This document shows, one piece after another, positions 52,358 to 61,014 of a stretch of DNA of 64,000 bases. Under the pieces are notes generated by a model. It ran no database searches and was not told the origin of the DNA. It saw only the letters and a list, made by a program, of their open reading frames with translations. Source of the stretch: Bacillus sp. RO3 (lineage in GTDB: Bacteria; Bacillota; Bacilli; Bacillales; Bacillaceae_B); NCBI RefSeq assembly GCF_012911895.1, contig NZ_JAAXCV010000034.1:310001-374000 (forward strand), given 5' to 3'. Within the stretch, counting starts at the first letter, position 1; each line of letters starts with the position of its first letter. The translations under genes were made by a program, and so were the position numbers.

Positions 52358-53656
52358 TTATTCAAAGAAGTATCCAAAGAACTTTTTCACTTTTGACATG
52401 GCCTTTTCATCTTCATGTTCTTCTTCATTAACCTTTGCAGGCTTCGGCTTTTTATTAGCTGGTTTCGATTGACGCTTCTCAGCAGCCTCTACTGGCACTG
52501 TTTCTGCACTAACAGTTCTTCCTTGTAATCTAGCATTCTTTTGTGCGTACTTTATCAATCCAACAGCTGTCGTATACTGAGGTTCCCTCACTCCAATATA
52601 ATCAGGAATTGCCACCCGTACACGATTTTGGAATACGATTTGTGCTAATTCTAACACACCTGGGAGATTTGCTACACCACCAGTTAAAACATATCCACCT
52701 GGCAGGTCCCTGATTCCCAATCGTTTCAGCTCATGGCTTATGAGATCTAAGATCTCTTCCAGCCTGGCTTCTATGATATCAGAAATTTCTAATTGATTAA
52801 ATTGTTGATGCTGATCACTGCCGATAATTGGCACACTGAACACTTCATCTTCAGATGCATGATCATAATAAGCATGTCCATATTTCGTTTTGATTTTCTC
52901 TGCATCGTCCGTTGAGGTCCTTAAACCAATCGATAAATCTTTGGTAATATGTTCTCCACCAACAGGCAAAACGGTTGTTGCCTTTAAGTGGCCTTGTTCA
53001 AATACAGCAATCGTTGTAGATCCGCCACCAATATCGATTAAGGCAGCACCCAGATTCTTTTCATCCTTTGACAGGGCAACAGCACCTGCTGCCAGAGGCT
53101 GAAGAACGATATCTACAATTTCAAGTCCCGCCTTTTCTACACAACGGAGAGTATTATGTAAGATCGTCTTGGATCCCGTGATGATCGTACCTTCCATTTC
53201 CAGTCGGACACCGATCATGCCACGGGGATCTGTAATCTCATCCAATCCATCAACGATGAATTGTCTGGGGATCACATTGATGATTTCTCTTTCTGGGGGA
53301 ATAGATACGACTTGGGCTGCATCCATTACCCTTAGAACGTCTTCATCTCCAATTTCCCGATTATCACTTGATACGGCTACTACACCATGACACGATTGGA
53401 GAGACACATGGTTTCCTGTTATTCCTACGATGACTTGGCCGATGGACAGACCAACCATCCTTTCCGCTTGTTCAACTGCTTTCTTAATCGTATGAACAGT
53501 TTCGTCTATATCTACGATGGAACCTTTTCTGATTCCTTCTGAGTTCACATTTCCTACACCGATAATGTTTAAGGAATCATTTGTCATTTCGCCAATGATT
53601 ACTTTTACTGTGGATGTACCGATGTCAAGGCTAACGTAAATTTCATTGCTGTTCAC
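52358..53656 (-). CDS. ftsA: Cell-division protein FtsA
   Basis: FtsA is an actin-like ATPase that tethers FtsZ to the membrane. The 432-residue protein has the phosphate-1 motif VSLDIGTSTVKV, the SHS2-type insertion 1C, phosphate-2 LIDIGGGSTTIAV, the adenosine motif VLTGGVANLPG and a C-terminal amphipathic helix (SKVKKFFGYFFE) after a lysine- and glutamate-rich linker. It starts with GTG at 53654-53656 with an excellent AAGGAGGTG site. Confidence 0.97.
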   Translation of the reverse strand: MNSNEIYVSLDIGTSTVKVIIGEMTNDSLNIIGVGNVNSEGIRKGSIVDIDETVHTIKKAVEQAERMVGLSIGQVIVGITGNHVSLQSCHGVVAVSSDNREIGDEDVLRVMDAAQVVSIPPEREIINVIPRQFIVDGLDEITDPRGMIGVRLEMEGTIITGSKTILHNTLRCVEKAGLEIVDIVLQPLAAGAVALSKDEKNLGAALIDIGGGSTTIAVFEQGHLKATTVLPVGGEHITKDLSIGLRTSTDDAEKIKTKYGHAYYDHASEDEVFSVPIIGSDQHQQFNQLEISDIIEARLEEILDLISHELKRLGIRDLPGGYVLTGGVANLPGVLELAQIVFQNRVRVAIPDYIGVREPQYTTAVGLIKYAQKNARLQGRTVSAETVPVEAAEKRQSKPANKKPKPAKVNEEEHEDEKAMSKVKKFFGYFFE

Positions 53657-53772
53657 TCTATGGCACCTCCTTAAAGAATGTTTATTTGGAACAACAATCC
53701 TAGAAAAACATTATTCTAAGTATATCTTAATTATGATATTCGTCGTAACAAAAACGATTCCCTTTTAAAATT

Positions 53773-54135
53773 CTAATTTTTTTCTCTTTTTTCTTGTTTA
53801 TTTGACCAATTGCTAATTAGTATCCTTCTAATCACTGCGATATTTTGGAATAATCTTACTCCAAAAGCAAATACAGCCGCCAGATATAAGTCTACACCAA
53901 GATGTACGCCTAGAAAAGCTAAACTTGCTGCCAGTAAAATATTAAAAAAGAACCCAGAAACAAAGACTTTCTCATCATAAATATTTTGGAGGTGGGCACG
54001 TATCCCGCCAAACAATGTATCTAATGCTGCCAGGACCGCAATTGATAAATAATTCGAGTATTCATCTGGAATTCTAATATCCGTAAGGAGCCCCAATACA
54101 ACCCCTACCAGCAACCCTAAAAGGGGAAGCCACAT
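53773..54135 (-). CDS. sbp: Small basic protein Sbp (DUF1290)
   Basis: The 120-residue membrane protein has three or four hydrophobic helices and the conserved ADI-like segment DIRIPDEYSNYLSIAVLAALDTLFGG typical of Sbp, with a basic tail (NWSNKQEKREKN). Its function is unknown; the gene is found between ylxX and ftsA in many Bacilli, suggesting a division or envelope role. It follows ylxX by 1 bp. Confidence 0.9.
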   Translation of the reverse strand: MWLPLLGLLVGVVLGLLTDIRIPDEYSNYLSIAVLAALDTLFGGIRAHLQNIYDEKVFVSGFFFNILLAASLAFLGVHLGVDLYLAAVFAFGVRLFQNIAVIRRILISNWSNKQEKREKN

Positions 54136-54136
54136 A

Positions 54137-54865
54137 TTACCCGTTCCCTCCTCTTTCCTTCACCGGTTCCATTAGACGGACCCGGATAGTATCTTCATAT
54201 GGTGGTACGACCACTTTTTCTAAAGGTTTTGAAACAGAGACACGAAGATTATCAATAAAGAAGTCCTCGACAGACTGTGACACCTGCATTCTATTGTATA
54301 GATCCTTAGCTGCTTTTGTATCTTTCGTCAGGACTCTCACTTCAAATGGTATTTTCTTGATAGAATAACCATCTACCTTCGTTTCACCATTAATATCCCT
54401 AATGACCGATGTATTGATTAAGCGATGCCCGTCTATTGAAATGTCCTTGGCACCGTATTGATTCAACTCATTCACAAGTCTCTCAAGCAGCTCGGGGGAA
54501 ATGGTTTGTACTTTTTCTCCAAGCAGGATGTCTTCCATGGCAGGTTCAATCGTTAAAATGACTCCGGATCCTGTTTTCTCTGTTAATCCGGCTTCTGTTT
54601 TCAATTCCTCTAACGTTTGTTTTAGCGCCCGTTCTGGACTGGACTCCTGCTCTGTCTTATATTGTTCCAGCTTCTCTTCAACAGCACGCATTTCTGCATA
54701 AAGATTTGAGTTGACTTCTTTTTCCTTTAATAATGCATCTCGCAGTTCCCATATATCTCGTGTATCCCGGACAACTGGTTCTTTCACTGTTTGGAACTGG
54801 ATAGCTATCATAAACCCTATGATAATCGTTATAATCGTAAAGCTGATCTTTAATTTGTTGTCCAT
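54137..54865 (-). CDS. ylxX: DUF881 family protein YlxX
   Basis: The 242-residue protein has one N-terminal membrane helix (about 8-24), a coiled coil (about 40-85) and an extracellular DUF881 domain with GSGVILTIEPA, NQYGAKDISIDGHRLINTSVI and the closing KPLEKVVVPPYE. It is a paralogue of the neighbouring YlxW. Function is not established; location in the divIB-ftsA interval points to the cell envelope. Confidence 0.9.
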   Translation of the reverse strand: MDNKLKISFTIITIIIGFMIAIQFQTVKEPVVRDTRDIWELRDALLKEKEVNSNLYAEMRAVEEKLEQYKTEQESSPERALKQTLEELKTEAGLTEKTGSGVILTIEPAMEDILLGEKVQTISPELLERLVNELNQYGAKDISIDGHRLINTSVIRDINGETKVDGYSIKKIPFEVRVLTKDTKAAKDLYNRMQVSQSVEDFFIDNLRVSVSKPLEKVVVPPYEDTIRVRLMEPVKERGGNG

Positions 54866-54927
54866 TCATTGCACCTTACTTTCACATCTAACCTACACTT
54901 GATAACCGTCAGCTCGTCGATGGCTAT

Positions 54928-55638
54928 CTAGGATTCACTTATGATTGGCTCTAAAATAACTGTATTCTTCTTTTCCAGTTTAAAAATAATATTATCGTTT
55001 ACAAGCTGGTCTTTAACCCCGCCTGTGATGTTCATGGAAGAAGATAATACGTCAGGATCGCCGATTGCCGTAATTTCAAAAGGAGCGGGATACTCGATTC
55101 CATCAATTTGAATAACCGGGCCGTTGCACAATATATATGAATCATGTTTCAGCCTTTGTCCATTGATGGCCACTGCAGAAGCCCCTGCGATGTACAGTTC
55201 ATTGATCACTTTAAAGACATGATGCTCATGAACAATATAATTATTGGCGTTTTCTTCATTGGGATCATAATCTGCATCAGATAGTGTTACATTCACCCCT
55301 GGCCCCTGAACTTTCGTTTTACCCAGATACATACGGTACTTCTCCGCATCTTCAGCCAGATTGAAGTAGATTTGTTTCTCTTTAGAAAATTCTTTCTCCA
55401 TATTTACGACCTTCTCCTGTTTCTTGAAAAGTTCTTCCTGGAGAGAATTATTTTTCTGCTGATACTCAAGGATCTGATCCCTCAATGCTTCTTCCTGTTT
55501 CCACTGACCATTGGTCTTGTTTCCAAGTTCCGCTTGTTCTGTGTTGGCAAGACTAAATGAAAAAGCAAGGATGAAACCTAACACCAGACATACAAGAGAG
55601 AGGATTACATGCTTACCTCTCACTCTCATCCTCATCAT
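54928..55638 (-). CDS. ylxW: DUF881 family protein YlxW
   Basis: A second DUF881 protein of about 236 residues, with an N-terminal membrane helix (VILSLVCLVLGFILAF), a coiled coil (about 40-90) and a domain with GPGVNVTLSDAD, INELYIAGASAVAINGQRL and FEITAIGDPDVL. The start is uncertain: the ATG at 55638 follows AAGGTGA, while a GTG at 55623 follows GAGG and would give a start like B. subtilis YlxW. Either way the gene overlaps divIB by up to 26 bp. Function unknown. Confidence 0.85.
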   Translation of the reverse strand: MMRMRVRGKHVILSLVCLVLGFILAFSFSLANTEQAELGNKTNGQWKQEEALRDQILEYQQKNNSLQEELFKKQEKVVNMEKEFSKEKQIYFNLAEDAEKYRMYLGKTKVQGPGVNVTLSDADYDPNEENANNYIVHEHHVFKVINELYIAGASAVAINGQRLKHDSYILCNGPVIQIDGIEYPAPFEITAIGDPDVLSSSMNITGGVKDQLVNDNIIFKLEKKNTVILEPIISES

Positions 55639-56398
55639 CAGTTTGTTCACCTTCCGTTTCATATGCCCTGAAATAAGAACCTACCTCTAGATCAATGACT
55701 CCTTTCACTGAAGGGTCCAGTTGACTGACAATGGAGGGGTAATGAACCATCTTCTCTGAAAAGGTCCGGATCGTTGCACTCACTTCAAACCCATCATTCA
55801 TAAACAGGGTCAAGTGATATTGGTCGGTTTTTTTTGGAACCAGAATGATCTCTGAAATAAGGTGCTGTACTTCTTTAGGGAGCTCGCCTAATTCTTCCAC
55901 CATTTTCACAAGTACCTTGTCTTCCTCGAATCCTCTCAGCAATGGAGCATCCACAGGTATTGACTGTGTGCCTTTATCCAGGACATTCCCATTCTCCAAT
56001 ATGATAAAAAATGTATTATCTTTAGTCAGATAGGCCTTTTTATCATACTCTTGGAGATGGATTTCATAGGAATTGGGAAAGGACATTTTAACCGTCGCAT
56101 CCTTTACTTCAGGTAGCTTTTTTAATTTTTTCACTGTTTTTTCTTTGTTAACGCTCCATACATTCATTCCCGTGTCAATCCCACTATTCTGAAGAACTGT
56201 TTCTTTTGATACAAGCTCATTCCCGTTAACCCACACTTCCTTTACATGACTTAGTGGTGATTGAAAGTAAACAACCGACAAAATCATAAGGAAAAACAAA
56301 GAAAGTAAAAACATCAATCTGCGATTGGCTTTCTTTTTCCGGTGTTGTTTTAATTTAGGAATACGATCTTCAATGGAAACAACATTTTCTTTTTTCAT
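55613..56398 (-). CDS. divIB: Cell-division protein DivIB (FtsQ)
   Basis: DivIB joins FtsL and DivIC to regulate septal peptidoglycan synthesis. The 261-residue protein has a basic cytoplasmic tail (KLKQHRKKKANRR), one membrane helix (about 28-46), an extracellular POTRA domain (SHVKEVWVNGNELVSKETVL) and the FtsQ beta domain (about 120-240), and a short acidic tail. In the usual order murB lies upstream; here a non-coding gap precedes it, so divIB should have its own promoter, which I could not place with confidence. Confidence 0.93.
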   Translation of the reverse strand: MKKENVVSIEDRIPKLKQHRKKKANRRLMFLLSLFFLMILSVVYFQSPLSHVKEVWVNGNELVSKETVLQNSGIDTGMNVWSVNKEKTVKKLKKLPEVKDATVKMSFPNSYEIHLQEYDKKAYLTKDNTFFIILENGNVLDKGTQSIPVDAPLLRGFEEDKVLVKMVEELGELPKEVQHLISEIILVPKKTDQYHLTLFMNDGFEVSATIRTFSEKMVHYPSIVSQLDPSVKGVIDLEVGSYFRAYETEGEQTDDEDESER

Positions 56399-56943
56399 AT
56401 CGTTCTCCTCAATTTCACTTTGAATTCATTAAGCCATGAGAAGAAAATTTTCCTCGCGTCTTAAATGAAAGTACTCTTTACATTGGGATACCTATCATTT
56501 TATATGAAGGAAACAAATGTTAAAAGAGGAACAGAACGTTATTTTCTGCCATAAAACCTAATGATGTACATGAAATCATTATGATAGAGTTACTGCACGA
56601 AAAATCGGGAGTAAGTCCATTTTGAACTCAAGGGCCCCTTATCCAAGGATTCCTAAGAAACATCCTCCATACTGCTTTTCGTATATGTACTTCCATTGAC
56701 TATTTCAAAGAAGGGCCACCCTATCTAATACACTCATGAAGTCTATTTTAAACAACAAATTCTAAATAATAAAAGGATGTCATTGAATTGTAAAAGATTT
56801 GGTTAGGAAAAGTAATAAACTCTCCTTATTTTTGAAAAGGTCTGATCATTATGCATTACATATATGTAATTAATTGTAACATCTGAACAATAATTATCCT
56901 ATCGTTATTTCAATAAAATCAATGATTTTCTATGTAAAGGAAT
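56399..56943. other. AT-rich spacer at the expected murG-murB position
   Basis: Together with the terminator region this gap of 662 bp between spoVE and divIB contains no frame resembling MurG or MurB in any of six frames and no obvious repeat of the families seen elsewhere. A short palindrome AAGGGGCCCTT lies at about 56630-56640. It may include the divIB promoter. I see no RNA gene. Confidence 0.6.
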
Positions 56944-57043
56944 AAATAAAAAAGAGACTGACAGTATCAACATAGGAAGATAAAAATGAAGGAATGATTG
57001 GTTTTCTCTCCATTATTACCCGATGTCCAATACAGTCAATCTC
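56944..57043 (-). terminator. Terminator behind spoVE
   Basis: Arms at 57023-57043 and 56954-56973 pair over about 17 positions with one mismatch and several wobbles, with a long loop, followed by T-rich sequence (TTTTTTATTTATT) on the minus strand. It starts 17 bp after the spoVE stop. It implies that transcription of the murE-spoVE run stops here instead of entering murG. Confidence 0.6.
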
Positions 57044-57060
57044 TCCGGTCTTTCCATTCG

Positions 57061-58161
57061 CTAATGCCTCGTATAGCGGCTGATATTCAGGAGCACTCCC
57101 ACGGCCATCAGCATGAGGGTGAGGGAGGATCCCCCGTAGCTAAGGAAAGGAAGGGTAATTCCCGTAACAGGCATAAGACCGGTTACAACCCCTACATTGA
57201 TCATTACCTGGATCGCGATCATCGATACGATCCCTAAAGCCAGGAAGCTTCCGAATAAATCAGGGGCACCTAATGCAATTCTTATTCCTCTCCATAAAAT
57301 CAATGAAAACAGGAGCAAAACCAGTGTCCCGCCTATAAAGCCGAGCTCTTCAGCTAAAATGGCAAATATAAAGTCATTTTGGGGTTCGGGGAGGTAGAAA
57401 AATTTCTGTCTGCTTTGTCCGAGACCTAATCCAAACAAGCCTCCCGGTCCAATCGCATACAAAGACTGAATGATCTGGAATCCGCTGTTTAACGGGTCTT
57501 GCCAGGGATCTAAGAAGGACGTTATCCGTTTGATGCGATACGGTGCGGAAATCACAAGACCGATAAAGCCCACCAACCCAATCATTCCAAGTCCTACGAA
57601 ATGCATGATCCTGGCTCCGGCAATGAAAATCATCACGACAGAAGTACCAACCATAACAGTACCCGTACCTAAGTCCGGTTGGAGCATAATCATCCCAAAT
57701 GCGGCGAAAACCAAGAGAAGGGCAGGGAGAAGCCCTTGTTTAAACGAAGTAATATACTTCTGATTCTCTGATAAATACTTGGAAAGGAATGCAATCATGG
57801 CAAGTTTCATAAACTCTGACGGCTGAATGGAAAACGCCCCTACTCCTATCCAGCTTCTGGAGCCATTTCGAAGGACCCCTATACCCGGTATTAACACCAG
57901 GACAAGAAGGACAAAGCAAATGATGATGATAATTTTAGCCCAATTCCTCCACGTCCAGTATTCAATATTCATGATGAAGAACATCGCAAATAACCCAACG
58001 CCTGCAAAGAGGACTTGCCTTTTGGCAAAAAAGAAGGAATCATCAAATTTGTAATCGGCCCAGACAGCGCTGGCGCTGTACACCATGATCAATCCAATCG
58101 CAAGTAAAGTGAGTGTAACCATAATGAGTATAAAATCGGGAGTCGATTTTTTTAATGGCAA
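57061..58161 (-). CDS. spoVE: Stage V sporulation protein E (SEDS peptidoglycan polymerase)
   Basis: SpoVE is the SEDS-family glycosyltransferase that makes spore cortex peptidoglycan with SpoVD. The 366-residue protein has ten membrane helices and the family motifs GSRSWIGVGAFSIQPSEFMKL, MLQPDLGTGTVMVG, and LPEPQNDFIFAILAEELGF with the catalytic aspartate region, ending GITLPFLSYGGSSL. Length is identical to B. subtilis SpoVE. The start is a rare TTG at 58159-58161, seven bases after GAGGTG. The partner spoVD is at the right edge. Confidence 0.95.
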   Translation of the reverse strand: MPLKKSTPDFILIMVTLTLLAIGLIMVYSASAVWADYKFDDSFFFAKRQVLFAGVGLFAMFFIMNIEYWTWRNWAKIIIIICFVLLVLVLIPGIGVLRNGSRSWIGVGAFSIQPSEFMKLAMIAFLSKYLSENQKYITSFKQGLLPALLLVFAAFGMIMLQPDLGTGTVMVGTSVVMIFIAGARIMHFVGLGMIGLVGFIGLVISAPYRIKRITSFLDPWQDPLNSGFQIIQSLYAIGPGGLFGLGLGQSRQKFFYLPEPQNDFIFAILAEELGFIGGTLVLLLFSLILWRGIRIALGAPDLFGSFLALGIVSMIAIQVMINVGVVTGLMPVTGITLPFLSYGGSSLTLMLMAVGVLLNISRYTRH

Positions 58162-58274
58162 GCTTAAACACCTCGAGTAGACGAATTTAAGAGCCGTTCG
58201 AGCAAAGAAATCTACTTATCATGGATTGGAGTACTGGCTGTGAAAGTATGATGCTCTTCATGGACAAGCCCTTA

Positions 58275-59624
58275 TTAAAGCTTATGCACCGCTTCAATAA
58301 AAATGTCACCACGTTGTTCAAAAGTTCGATATTGATCCCAGCTTGCACATGCTGGGGACAGTAAAACGACATCTCCTTCTTGTGCATGTGAAAATGCAAC
58401 AGGGACTGCCTTTTCAACATTATCGACAGGAATGATGGATTGTATTCCTGCTTCCTCTCCCGTTTTTACGAACTTTTCTGATGTTTCCCCAAAAGTGATC
58501 AACAGTTTTACATTTTTCAAATAAGGAATCAAATCATCAAATCCATTCCCACGGTCTAACCCTCCTGCAAGGAGAATCGTTGGTCCCTCAAAGGCTTGGA
58601 GGGCACTTTTCGTCGCAAGACTGTTCGTTGCCTTAGAGTCATTGTAAAATTTAATGCCATTCAATTCACGAACGAATTGTGTTCGATGCTTTACGCCGGT
58701 AAAGACACCCAGGACCTTTCGAATGGAATCATTTGTCACCCCGTAGATTTTACATGCAGCAACAGCACAAAGGATATTCTCCAAGTTATGGGCACCCGGT
58801 AAGACGATGGAAGAAAGTTCAACCACTTTATCATCTTTAAAGTAGATTGAGCCGTTTTTAATATATGCCCCACCTTCAACCTCTTTCGTTGTCGAAAACG
58901 GAATCAGTTTTGCTTTTGTAAAGGCAACCGTTTGTAACACATGCTCCTGGTCTGCATTGATGATCAGATAATCATGTTCGGTTTGATTTTTCGTTATGTT
59001 TGCTTTTGCCTTCCAATATTCATCTAGATTCCCGTGGTAATCCAGGTGGGCATCATATAAATTCGTAATGATGGCAACGTGAGGAGCGAACTCTTCAGTC
59101 CCCATCAATTGGAAAGAAGACAGCTCCACAACCATTTTTTCATTTTCTTTTGCATCCTGTGCGACTTCAGAAGCAACCGTTCCGATATTTCCTGCTATCA
59201 GAGGATTTTGATCAGCCTCTTTAAGTATTTCAAACAGCAGTGTAGTCGTAGTGGTTTTGCCATTTGTTCCTGTTATCCCGATCATTTCAGCTTCAGATAT
59301 CAAGTAAGCAAGCTCGACTTCGGTGAGGACGGGAATATTTTTTTCGATTGCTTTTTTGATTAACGGATTATGATACGGTATTCCCGGATTTTTTATCACA
59401 TATTGAAAGCCTTCATCAAGTAGTTCGATGGGGTGGCTTCCACAGATCACTTTAATTCCTTCCTGAAGAAGACCCTGAGCTTCAGGGTTTTCAGCTAAAG
59501 GCTTTTGATCGTTCACGGTTACAAAAGCTTCCAACTTATGTAGGAGAGAGGCAGCACTTACCCCACTTTTGGCTAATCCCAATACTAGAACTTTTTTATG
59601 TTTAAACTTCGTTATCTTTTTCAA
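58275..59624 (-). CDS. murD: UDP-N-acetylmuramoylalanine-D-glutamate ligase
   Basis: MurD adds D-glutamate to UDP-MurNAc-L-alanine. The 449-residue Mur ligase has an N-terminal Rossmann domain ([14 protein letters not shown]), the ATP loop [43 protein letters not shown] and the C-terminal NDSKATN and LAGGLDRG motifs. It begins with TTG (59622-59624) directly after the mraY stop codon, with GAGGTG upstream, so translation is coupled. Confidence 0.96.
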   Translation of the reverse strand: MKKITKFKHKKVLVLGLAKSGVSAASLLHKLEAFVTVNDQKPLAENPEAQGLLQEGIKVICGSHPIELLDEGFQYVIKNPGIPYHNPLIKKAIEKNIPVLTEVELAYLISEAEMIGITGTNGKTTTTTLLFEILKEADQNPLIAGNIGTVASEVAQDAKENEKMVVELSSFQLMGTEEFAPHVAIITNLYDAHLDYHGNLDEYWKAKANITKNQTEHDYLIINADQEHVLQTVAFTKAKLIPFSTTKEVEGGAYIKNGSIYFKDDKVVELSSIVLPGAHNLENILCAVAACKIYGVTNDSIRKVLGVFTGVKHRTQFVRELNGIKFYNDSKATNSLATKSALQAFEGPTILLAGGLDRGNGFDDLIPYLKNVKLLITFGETSEKFVKTGEEAGIQSIIPVDNVEKAVPVAFSHAQEGDVVLLSPACASWDQYRTFEQRGDIFIEAVHKL

Positions 59625-60599
59625 TTATAACCACACCTCAATATAGATTCCTAATACGGCAAAAAGCAACCCGACTGTCCAGAACGTTACGACCACACGC
59701 CATTCTGACCAACCGACCAATTCATAATGATGGTGCAATGGACTCATTTTAAAAATTCTCTTTCCTGTTGTCTTGAATGAAGCGACCTGTAAGATGACGG
59801 AAAGAGTCTCAATGACAAATACTCCACCGATAAGAATCAAGATGATTTCCAGTTTCGTCAGTATTGCAATCGTGGCGATTGCGCCGCCTAATGCCAGAGA
59901 CCCTGTATCTCCCATGAATACTTTTGCAGGATGAGCATTGAATACCAGGAATCCGAGAACTGCACCAACGACTGCGACTCCGAAAATGGCTACATCATAC
60001 TGGGATTGATTCCAAGCCAATACAGCCAGTGCACCAAAGGCAATGGCGCTTGTACCAGACACCAGGCCATCTAAGCCATCTGTTAAATTGACGGCGTTTG
60101 AGAATCCTACCAGCCAGAAAATGATGAATAAACAATACAGCCATCCTAGTTCCATTGAAAAATCCGTTAACGGAATGGAGACCGTAGTGGGGAAGTCATT
60201 CTGAGTATAGATGATGTAAAAGATAATGGATATGACGATCTGACCCAGTAATTTCTGTTTGGATGTTAATCCTAAGTTTCTTTTCATCACCACTTTGATA
60301 AAATCATCGAGGAATCCTAATAGTCCAAACCCGACTGTCACAAGGATCATTAAATAGGTTTCCGGACCAGGCTCCGAATATTTTCCAGTCATAATAAATG
60401 TAGTGATGACAATGGATACGAGAAACACAATCCCCCCCATTGTCGGTGTACCTGTCTTTTTTTGGTGAGACTGAGGGCCTTCGTCCCTAATACTCTGCCC
60501 AAATTTTAATCTCCTCAGGAAAGGAATAAAGACGGGGGCAAGCAATACCGTTATGAGAAACGCCATAATAATGGTAAAGAAGATCACTTGTTCCATCAT
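59625..60599 (-). CDS. mraY: Phospho-N-acetylmuramoyl-pentapeptide-transferase
   Basis: MraY transfers phospho-MurNAc-pentapeptide to undecaprenyl phosphate, giving lipid I. The 324-residue membrane enzyme has about ten helices and the motifs [25 protein letters not shown] with the paired aspartates, [23 protein letters not shown] and the SPLHHHYEL histidine cluster. It follows the small MurF-like gene by 2 bp with GGAGGGG as ribosome site. Confidence 0.97.
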   Translation of the reverse strand: MMEQVIFFTIIMAFLITVLLAPVFIPFLRRLKFGQSIRDEGPQSHQKKTGTPTMGGIVFLVSIVITTFIMTGKYSEPGPETYLMILVTVGFGLLGFLDDFIKVVMKRNLGLTSKQKLLGQIVISIIFYIIYTQNDFPTTVSIPLTDFSMELGWLYCLFIIFWLVGFSNAVNLTDGLDGLVSGTSAIAFGALAVLAWNQSQYDVAIFGVAVVGAVLGFLVFNAHPAKVFMGDTGSLALGGAIATIAILTKLEIILILIGGVFVIETLSVILQVASFKTTGKRIFKMSPLHHHYELVGWSEWRVVVTFWTVGLLFAVLGIYIEVWL

Positions 60600-60601
60600 A
60601 A

Positions 60602-61012
60602 TTATTCCCCTCCTTTTCTGATTGTGAATTGGGTAGATGCTGCGTCTATTGATTGATTTTTTTCAGATGAATTGGTACATATAAATTTCGTCATAATTTC
60701 CCACTTTTCTTGATTGTAATTTTGTTTGTAATCCTCAAGTAAGTCCGTATAAGCATCGTAGACATCTTCAACCATAAATAAAGGAAAGTGGTTGGGAACA
60801 AAGGAGGGCACTGGTGTATCCTTAGGCCATAGTGAAGCGATCGCTCCTTTTTCAATACTTTTGAAAAGATTTATTTCATCACTAAAAGGGACATATAGTC
60901 CCTTTTTCATTCCCATACTAGTTGAATTCGAAACTATCAGAAACGAAACACCCGGCAGATGTATTCCTGTAGAATCAGGAAACAATTTCTTAACATCCTC
61001 ATAAAAGAGCAT
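60602..61012 (-). CDS. MurF N-terminal-domain-like small protein
   Basis: This 136-residue protein has no ligase domain. Its residues about 25-105 resemble the N-terminal substrate-binding domain of Mur[13 protein letters not shown] aligns with the G-LF-P-GE strand, [14 protein letters not shown] with the GA-A-LW helix end, and [20 protein letters not shown] with the VED-L-AL-LA helix. The Mur ATP loop GTNGKTTT and central and C-terminal domains are absent, and the usual DSR motif is lost. The tail ([16 protein letters not shown]) is unlike MurF. It is tightly coupled to murE (2 bp) and mraY (2 bp), so it is expressed. It may be a decayed murF that has kept one domain, or a repurposed substrate-binding or scaffold protein. 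A full murF must be elsewhere. Confidence 0.6.
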   Translation of the reverse strand: MLFYEDVKKLFPDSTGIHLPGVSFLIVSNSTSMGMKKGLYVPFSDEINLFKSIEKGAIASLWPKDTPVPSFVPNHFPLFMVEDVYDAYTDLLEDYKQNYNQEKWEIMTKFICTNSSEKNQSIDAASTQFTIRKGGE

Positions 61013-61014
61013 CC

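Noticed and set aside
56998..57237. Possible small gene filling the murG gap
   Set aside because: The frame is mostly antisense to the 3' end of spoVE and includes the terminator arm; no relation to MurG or MurB.
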